A stretch of 64,000 nucleotides of DNA. Source: Stutzerimonas kunmingensis. Lineage in GTDB: Bacteria; Pseudomonadota; Gammaproteobacteria; Pseudomonadales; Pseudomonadaceae. The position numbers and the translations under genes are program-made. The notes beneath the pieces are model-generated. The model was not told the origin of the DNA. It ran no database searches and worked only from the letters and a program-made list of their open reading frames with translations. The stretch covers positions 806,001 through 870,000 of the forward strand of contig NZ_CP090366.1 of assembly GCF_021432085.1 (NCBI RefSeq). Direction: 5' to 3'. Below are positions 58,324 to 64,000 of the stretch, one piece after another; positions within the stretch are counted from its first letter, which is position 1, and every line of letters starts with the position of its first letter.

Positions 58324-58674
58324 TCAGTAGAACAGCGGGGCGAGCCACGGCACGGCCAATAGGCCGAGCAGCAGCACGCTGACGATCCAGAACACGAGTC
58401 GCTGTCGCACGAGCGTGCGCGGATCGGCGCAGGGTGTACCTGGCGTACAAACCTGTGGCACCAGGTAGAGCTTGCGGAATGCCAATCCCAGGAACAGTAG
58501 AGTCAACCCGATGAAGAGGGGGCGTAGTGGCTCCATCATGGTCAGAGCGCCCACCCACGTACCGCCGACACCGAGTGCCAACAGCACCAGTGGCCCGACA
58601 CAGCACACCGACGCACCGATGGCGGTCAGCGAACTCGCGACCAGCGAGCCTTTCCCGGTGAGTTGCATCCCCAT
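58324..58674 (-). CDS. merT: Mercuric transport protein MerT
   Basis: Inner-membrane Hg(II) importer of about 116 residues. The first helix has the vicinal Cys pair (GASVCCVGPLVLLALG) and the cytoplasmic loop has the second pair (VCTPGTPCADP). Three hydrophobic segments are visible. ATGs at 58680, 58674 and 58668 are all in frame; 58674 gives the best spacing from AGGAG. It is the first gene read from the merR/merT divergent promoter. Confidence 0.95.
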   Translation of the reverse strand: MGMQLTGKGSLVASSLTAIGASVCCVGPLVLLALGVGGTWVGALTMMEPLRPLFIGLTLLFLGLAFRKLYLVPQVCTPGTPCADPRTLVRQRLVFWIVSVLLLGLLAVPWLAPLFY

Positions 58675-58715
58675 TCCCATCTCCTGAGCCTGATTGCCTA
58701 GGTGCTATTCTAAAC

Positions 58716-58733
58716 TCCGTACCAAAGTACGGA
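58716..58733. promoter_or_regulatory. mer operator (MerR-binding dyad)
   Basis: TCCGTAC-CAAA-GTACGGA is the standard mer operator dyad. On the minus strand TTGATT and TAGAAT can serve as -35 and -10 with about 20 bases between them, the long spacer typical of MerR-activated promoters. It lies between merT and merR. Confidence 0.92.
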
Positions 58734-58748
58734 ATCAAGGAGAAAGTG

Positions 58749-59147
58749 ATGGCCACAGAGCTGACCATTGGCAAGCTGGCAGACGCCGCCGGGGTGAACG
58801 TCGAGACGATCCGCTACTACCAGCGACGCGGGCTGCTGGATGAACCAGCCAAACCCTTGGGTGGCCATCGGCGCTATCCGGTGGACATGGTGAAGCGACT
58901 GCGTTTCATCAAGCGGGCTCAGGCGCTGGGTTTCACGCTCTCGGAAGTCGGTGGACTGCTGACGCTGGATGAGTCGTGCGCCTGTGCCGAAACGCGAGCA
59001 CGGGCTGCACGCAAGCTCGCGTTGATCGAGCAGAAGATGGCCGACTTGGTCGTCATGCAGCAACTGTTAGGCGAACTGGTGCAGCAATGTGATGCGGGAG
59101 ACGGCGGAACGATCTGCCCGATCATCGAGGCACTGATCAGAGAGTAA
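58749..59147 (+). CDS. merR: Mercury-responsive regulator MerR
   Basis: A 132-residue MerR-family regulator. The N-terminal helix-turn-helix is LTIGKLADAAGVNVETIRYYQRR. The three Hg(II)-binding cysteines are in LDESCACAET and QQCDAGDGGTICP. It should repress and, with mercury, activate merTP by untwisting the operator between the divergent genes. The ATG at 58749 follows AAGGAG by six bases; a GTG at 58746 directly precedes it. Confidence 0.96.
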   Translation: MATELTIGKLADAAGVNVETIRYYQRRGLLDEPAKPLGGHRRYPVDMVKRLRFIKRAQALGFTLSEVGGLLTLDESCACAETRARAARKLALIEQKMADLVVMQQLLGELVQQCDAGDGGTICPIIEALIRE

Positions 59148-59607
59148 TGCCTGGCGGGTGAGCTGGAGATCGGAAAGCCCCTTTACGGTGGGATTCAGAG
59201 CTTACGTTGGTTTTTGGTTCCATTGCTCCCCAAACCCCAACTGCCGCTTGATCACCCGAAACGGGTGCTCAACCTTGGCCCGTACCTGAGCCTTGGCTTT
59301 CTCGATCTTGCGTCTGGCTTTGTACAGCGCGCTGCTCTTGCCCAGCTTTTTGTAAGTGCTGCGCCGTGCTGCCACCTGCCAAATCACTTCGCGGCCATCA
59401 TGCTCGGCACGCTTCTCGACGCCGGTATAACCCGCATCGGCGCAGACCACGTTTTCCTCGCCATGCAGCAACTTGTCGACCTGGGTGACGTCCGCCACGT
59501 TAGCCGCCGTACCTACCACGCTATGTACCAGGCCCGATTCGTCATCGACGCCGATGTGGGCCTTCAGTCGGGTAAAGCAGGAGTGTTACCACTCCTGCCT
59601 CCCCTAA

Positions 59608-59641
59608 GAACCGTACTTGAGAGTCACCCCTCATACGGCTC
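59608..59641 (-). ncRNA. Group II intron domain V
   Basis: A 34-nt hairpin on the minus strand beginning GAGCCGTATG and ending GTACGGTTC, the catalytic domain V of group II introns. The domain VI stem (GCAGGAGTG / CACTCCTGC) follows on the minus strand. Confidence 0.85.
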
Positions 59642-61187
59642 AAGCCTTCCAGCAGCCTGAGTGAGACTGGGTAACCTGACGATGCGCTCTTCGGCGCTCA
59701 AGGTAAAACGTCCATGCCGGATCGAACGGGTTCGCTGCACTGCATATTTTGATATGCCGCACGATCGAAACACTGGCGGCGGCATACAGCCAAGCGGGTT
59801 GACTCATGCCGCGCGCTTTCTCCTGGGTGGCGAAAACCCAGTGCCGTTGACCCACGACACGAAAGTAGCGTTGTTTTACCCAATGGGCACTTTTCATGGC
59901 GTGCCGGCGAACTGCCCAGCGCCATAACACTTGCCAAATCTGATGGTCGATCCATGCGAAACGCTTGGCGGCGACAACATGGCGATGATACATGGCCCAT
60001 CCTCGGATCACCGGGTTCAGGGTCAAGATCAAGTTAGCTTGAGTCGCCGTCTTGTTTGCGTTCGCGATTTCCCGCACCTTATCCAGCAATGCCTTCACAC
60101 TCTTGCGAGCCGGAGTGATGAGTAGCTTGCCGGCGTACTTGCGTACGTTCTGGCCCAGAAAATCGAAGCCTTGCGAGATATGCGTTATCTGAGTCTTTTC
60201 ATCAGAGAGTTCCAAGCCTCGCTCTTTCAGGAACGCCTCAATTGCAGGACGAACCTGATGTTGCAAAACAGCTTTCGTGGCCCCTGTGATGATGAAGTCA
60301 TCGGCATATCGTACGACGTGTATCTTGAATGGCTTACGCTTGCGCGCTGTCGAAGCCACGCTTGCATGGACGACATCTTCCAGGCCATCCAGCGTCCAAT
60401 TCGCAAGTACCGGAGAGATGATTCCCCCTTGCGGGGTTCCTGCCTCCGTTGCGAACAAGGCTCCCTGATCGACATACCCCGCTCGAAGCCATTTGCGCAG
60501 AACCACCTTATCCATGGGCACGTTGGTGAGCAGCCAATCGTGACTGATATTGTCGAAACAGCCTCGAATGTCAGCTTCCAGTACCCAATGCGCCGAACCA
60601 CGTTTCGCCAGTGCATTGAAGCAATGTGCGATTGCATCGGCAGTGGATCGCTGCGGCCGAAATCCATAGGAGTTGGGGTCTGCACGCGTTTCGGCAACCG
60701 GCTCAAGTGCCAGTTTCCACAGCGCCTGCATCGCACGATCCCGCATCGTTGGAATTCCCAGCGGACGCTTCTTGCCATTGCTTTTGGGTATGTAGATGCG
60801 TCTCAGCGGTTGAGGCCGATAGCCCCGATGCTGTAACGCTTGTGCTCCCGTCGATTTAGCCACCGGAGTCGACCAGATCTTGCCATCAACGCCCGGTGTT
60901 CTCTTGCCTCTGTTTTCCGTCACTCGTTTCACGGCCAACAGTTTGCCGCTGAACGAGCGAGTCAGCAGTCGTTGCAAGGCTTGCACCTTGCCCCACCTGC
61001 CTTCTCGTGTTGCCTTGGCGATACGTACCTGGAGTCGTTTCACTTGCGACTCGATCTGGTTCCAGTGTTGGGGCCAGGCCGATATGAAGTTCGAAGGCGC
61101 ACCAATGCTCGCCGTTGCTTGCGCATTGGGTGCGAACACTGCCATCTGCTTTCCTCCGTACAACGATTGATCAGGTTTTCTCGCCAT
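59640..61187 (-). CDS. ltrA: Group II intron reverse transcriptase/maturase
   Basis: A 515-residue intron-encoded protein. The reverse transcriptase has RRIYIPKSNGKKRPLGIPTM, QALWKLALEPVAETRADPNS followed by YGFRPQRS, VLEADIRGCFDNISHDWLL, GTPQGGIISPVLANWTLDGL and the active site VRYADDFIITG. The maturase domain X follows (LNPVIRGWAMYHRHVVAAKR). No HNH endonuclease domain is visible after NPFDPAWTFYLERR. It should assist splicing and retrohoming of its host intron. Confidence 0.95.
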   Translation of the reverse strand: MARKPDQSLYGGKQMAVFAPNAQATASIGAPSNFISAWPQHWNQIESQVKRLQVRIAKATREGRWGKVQALQRLLTRSFSGKLLAVKRVTENRGKRTPGVDGKIWSTPVAKSTGAQALQHRGYRPQPLRRIYIPKSNGKKRPLGIPTMRDRAMQALWKLALEPVAETRADPNSYGFRPQRSTADAIAHCFNALAKRGSAHWVLEADIRGCFDNISHDWLLTNVPMDKVVLRKWLRAGYVDQGALFATEAGTPQGGIISPVLANWTLDGLEDVVHASVASTARKRKPFKIHVVRYADDFIITGATKAVLQHQVRPAIEAFLKERGLELSDEKTQITHISQGFDFLGQNVRKYAGKLLITPARKSVKALLDKVREIANANKTATQANLILTLNPVIRGWAMYHRHVVAAKRFAWIDHQIWQVLWRWAVRRHAMKSAHWVKQRYFRVVGQRHWVFATQEKARGMSQPAWLYAAASVSIVRHIKICSAANPFDPAWTFYLERRRAHRQVTQSHSGCWKA

Positions 61188-62044
61188 GGAAGACCGTGTG
61201 GAAGTCTGCTCGCTTTCGCGCCAGATGATGTTTCAATCTGTATTCACCCCATTACAGGGTGACCTTCGCTTTTTCCACATTCCTTTACCCGCAGCATCAA
61301 CAGCTTGCTTTACAGCTCACCTGCCGAAATCGGCAACGCTACGGGCTTACCCTGTTCCGCATGGATTTCCGAACGGGTCGGGCTCCTCGATTTCGCCGGC
61401 GGCACCACATCCACGAGGGGCTATCGGTAAGAGCCCCTGCCTGGCCGCGCACCTTTTGGTTCAAGCCTGTCAGCATCTTTGGCTTGGCTACTATGACGAC
61501 GTTTATATGAGATTCACTTGTGTTAGCCGTACCCGTTCATCCCTAGCACCTCTCCGCCTTGATGCTGGCAGATTCAGTCTGGCCTCGCGGTTCGACCTAC
61601 CGAAATATCGGCGGTTACATTGTCCCCAGAGCTTCAGACCCGGCTGTTGCCGGCCACGCCTGTCTGGGTAGGGAACGAGTGGTGGAACAGTCGGTTCCGT
61701 CGGGCGTTAACCTGCGGAACAGAAACCCATGCGACTTTCAGGTCGCACTGCCGAAGTAGTATTGCTGGCCTTTCTTGGTCTGGTGCATCTCCGGGTCGCG
61801 CTTGCCGTCCTTGTTCTTGGTTGAACTCGGCGCGTTGATCAGTGTGGCATCGACGATAGTGCCTTGGCGCAGCGACAGGCCGTGGTCACCCAGGTGGCCG
61901 TTGATCACAGCCAGGATGCCGGCAGCCAGCTCATGTTTCTCCAGCCCGGCTTTGGAGCTTTTTCCTGCGAGCCAATGCCATATGTAGACAAATCCCTTCC
62001 TTCTCACCCGATACAGAGTCTGCTCGCTGTGAGAATGGCAAGCG

Positions 62045-63580
62045 TTATGTATCCAACCGATGATACTGCCGAATTCGACGAAGCAGGAGCAAACCGAGTC
62101 CGAGTGCGATCACGCCAAGGATAGGCCAATCCCGCCAGCGCACATAAGGGGTCGCGCCAGTTCGGGGGGTCACTTCGGCGCTGAGGGTGGCTACGCGGAA
62201 TTGAGGAGCGCGTGTAAGGACCTTTCCCTCATAGCTGACAGTTGCTGTGATGCCCGTGTTCGTGGCTCGCAGTAGGTCACGTCCGGTTTCGATGGCACGC
62301 ATGCGGACCATCTGGAAGTGCTGGAGAGGGCCGATTGAGCTGCCGAACCAAGCATCGTTGCTGACATTCACCAGTAACTGCGCTTCGGGCAGAAGTTCCG
62401 TGACTTCAGCACCAAAGACCGCCTCGTAGCAGATGAGTGCTCCGACGGGCACACCCGCTGCGTTAAGGACGTGCGCTTCCCGTCCTGGTGTGAAATCGGA
62501 CATAGGCGCCCCGAGCACGTCGAGGGCCGAACCCAAGAAGTTCCGGAGCGGAACATATTCACCGAATGGCACCAGGTGGCGTTTGTAGTAGTACCCTGCG
62601 GGATCTGAGAGGCTTATCACCGCGTTGTAGGTGCGACCGTCCGTCTCGCGTATAGGGACGCCAATCATTAACGAGGTGCCGGCCTGATCGGCTAACGCCT
62701 CGAGCTCAGCAAGATATTCTCTAGCCTGGTCATGCCACATCGGGATTGCCGCTTCTGGCCAAATCACGATGTCGGCCCCGAGATGCTGCTTCGTAAGCGT
62801 CTGATAGCGGTCAAGCGTGATTTCCCGGGAATCCGGGTCCCATTTTTTGTCTTGCGTGATGTTTCCCTGCAAGAGGGCAATATTGATAGGGCCAGCGGCT
62901 GGCTGCGTCCACTCACGATCCAGAATCTGCAAGCTGGCGAGAGTAGCGATTAACACGGCACCGGCTACCGTCGCACGGTGCAGGCTTAAGCCCAAGATAA
63001 CCCACGCAAGCCCGCCAGCGAGCAAGGCCACCAGAAAACTCACGCCAAGCACACCAAAGACAGGAGCGATAGTGGCAAGTGTGGTGTCGGTCTGGCTGTA
63101 GCCGATAAAAAGCCAAGGAAAGCCGGTTAAGAACCAGGTGCGCATCCATTCACTCAACACCCATGCCGCTGGTAGCCCTAGCCAGAGCGCCGTCGCATCG
63201 ATCTCAGGGTGCAGGCGGCGTACGAGATACGCGACGCCCCATGGGAAGAGAGCTAGCAGCGAGACAAAGGCCGTTGTGGCTAACACTGCCACCACGGGGC
63301 CATTGCCGTACTGGCTGATGCTGATGTAGACCCAGGAGACACCTACGCCGAAGTAACCAAGGCCAAATATGTAGGCCGACCATAGCGCCTGACGCCTTGA
63401 AGATTGCGCGACCAGGACAAATAATGCGGCAAGAGCCATCACCGCAATCCATGCCCAGCCCACAGGGGCAAAGGCAAGCGGCATGGCGCCTCCGGCTAGT
63501 AAAGCCATCACCCTTGTCAGAAACGTCTTGTAGCGCATTCCCGAGGTTAAGTCGGACGGTAGAGCGCACTTATCACCCAA
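62045..63580 (-). CDS. lnt: Apolipoprotein N-acyltransferase (second copy likely)
   Basis: Inner-membrane enzyme of about 511 residues that adds the third acyl chain to lipoproteins. Six or more N-terminal membrane helices precede a nitrilase-type domain with the triad in [12 protein letters not shown] (Glu), [14 protein letters not shown] (Lys) and [10 protein letters not shown] (Cys), and a final helix. A TTG at 63580 is proposed as the start because AGGAGG lies eight bases upstream; the ATG at 63538 has no well-placed ribosome site but gives the commoner N terminus. E. coli lnt was also named cutE for a copper-sensitive phenotype, which fits this island. The housekeeping copy would be elsewhere. 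Confidence 0.93.
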   Translation of the reverse strand: MGDKCALPSDLTSGMRYKTFLTRVMALLAGGAMPLAFAPVGWAWIAVMALAALFVLVAQSSRRQALWSAYIFGLGYFGVGVSWVYISISQYGNGPVVAVLATTAFVSLLALFPWGVAYLVRRLHPEIDATALWLGLPAAWVLSEWMRTWFLTGFPWLFIGYSQTDTTLATIAPVFGVLGVSFLVALLAGGLAWVILGLSLHRATVAGAVLIATLASLQILDREWTQPAAGPINIALLQGNITQDKKWDPDSREITLDRYQTLTKQHLGADIVIWPEAAIPMWHDQAREYLAELEALADQAGTSLMIGVPIRETDGRTYNAVISLSDPAGYYYKRHLVPFGEYVPLRNFLGSALDVLGAPMSDFTPGREAHVLNAAGVPVGALICYEAVFGAEVTELLPEAQLLVNVSNDAWFGSSIGPLQHFQMVRMRAIETGRDLLRATNTGITATVSYEGKVLTRAPQFRVATLSAEVTPRTGATPYVRWRDWPILGVIALGLGLLLLRRIRQYHRLDT

Positions 63581-64000
63581 TGCTCTCGCCTCCTAAGCCA
63601 AGATCAACCCTGTAGCTCATGCTTTCTTGCTCCGCTCAACTCACACCCATCAACCCATTCGACGGGCTGACCAGAGTAGCAAAGTGAACTTTCTGAACTC
63701 GACAAGGTGCGCCGTAAGCTGGGAGCTGCTCCGTATTCGGGGCCATGCCGAGATAACGGGAAAATTCACTCACATCCATCCTAACTGATTGATTTATCAG
63801 AACATTTCCATGACGGGAATTTTTATGGAATCATAACGAGATCACGGAAAATTAAGACATTCAAACCATAAATGTTTGATTTCTAGGCTTTGTGTTGCTC
63901 TCACATGCTTGCGCATGTTCGCCCACCTTCAATTAGTCTCAAATGTGGGCTCGATGGCAGCTGTAAACTTTCCTCCCCTCGGAGGTGATGATCATGCGGC
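63581..64000. other. Intergenic end of window, possible gene start at the edge
   Basis: No complete gene. GGAGG at 63981-63985 followed by ATG at 63994 could begin a gene running out of the window; it overlaps a CCTCC/GGAGG dyad. The rest is AT-rich non-coding sequence. Confidence 0.4.

Larger units (their letters stand above)
59567..61748 (-). mobile_element. Group II intron with maturase gene
   Basis: A 2,182-bp intron on the minus strand. The 5' end at 61748 reads GTGCGACCTGAAAGTCGC, a typical group II start (GUGYG). The 3' end at 59567 follows a domain V hairpin (59608-59641) and a domain VI hairpin and ends AC. Both boundaries are fixed by the restored IS5 transposase reading frame. It encodes one reverse transcriptase/maturase whose stop codon touches domain V. 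Confidence 0.9.
59202..61944 (-). pseudogene. IS5-family transposase remnant split by a group II intron
   Basis: Two pieces of one IS5-family transposase flank the intron. The upstream piece (61749-61944) has [20 protein letters not shown], then [20 protein letters not shown] and QQYYFG. The downstream piece (59202-59566) continues KAHIGVDDESG, VGTAANVADVTQVDKLL and the C terminus. Removing 59567-61748 restores the family sequence YYFGMKAHIGVDD in frame. The N-terminal third is absent: homology stops at about 61944, where unrelated sequence begins. It is therefore a dead element even after splicing. Confidence 0.85.

Noticed and set aside
60227..60778. Additional minus-strand frame inside the intron
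   Set aside because: It is an alternative frame of the maturase gene, which has all reverse-transcriptase motifs in its own frame.

Overview
The window looks like a chromosomal segment of a Stutzerimonas (Pseudomonas) stutzeri-group bacterium. The left third is GC-rich and carries a maltose/starch utilisation cluster that includes a gene closely resembling the P. stutzeri maltotetraose-forming amylase. A pseudomonad-type tmRNA 3' end marks the boundary with an accessory region of lower and uneven GC. The species assignment is inferred from recalled protein families; no database search was run.

Positions 1-21,584 are host backbone. An IS1380-family element has cut off the 5' part of the maltotetraohydrolase gene. 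It is followed by a chemoreceptor gene, a kinase-fold protein and an exported MalS-like alpha-amylase on the minus strand, then the divergent malE-malF-malG-malT run. After a small membrane-anchored protein and a glutathione S-transferase come maltose O-acetyltransferase, a GH13 alpha-glucosidase and malK. Exact MalT-box consensus sites precede malE and maa, and repeated TACGCC hexamers precede several of these genes. A LysE-family exporter and a NUDIX hydrolase end this part.

Positions 21,585 to at least 53,000 form a metal (mainly copper) resistance island that abuts a 26-bp tmRNA 3'-end sequence followed by its terminator. It holds a HAD hydrolase, a broken PIN-toxin gene cut by a complete IS3-family element, a P1B copper ATPase, cusCBA, a CusF-like chaperone, several small PtrA-like exported proteins, a CopS-like kinase followed by an ATP-grasp-like gene, a lone flgB, a GH15/SDR/VKOR-SPW group, a Cys-rich copper-storage protein, copA-copB with a Met/His-rich peptide and a His-tailed cytochrome c, and copR. 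A near-identical TTAC(A/G)-N4-TGTAA dyad, proposed as the CopR box, lies before at least seven of these units.

Positions 53,000-64,000 are a mobile-element composite: a tyrosine recombinase, an RHH/PIN toxin-antitoxin pair with a Tn3-family transposase, a merR/merT/merP/GDCCVxC module without merA, an IS5-family remnant holding a group II intron whose ends can be placed to the base, and an extra lnt (cutE) gene. The right end of the island is not visible.
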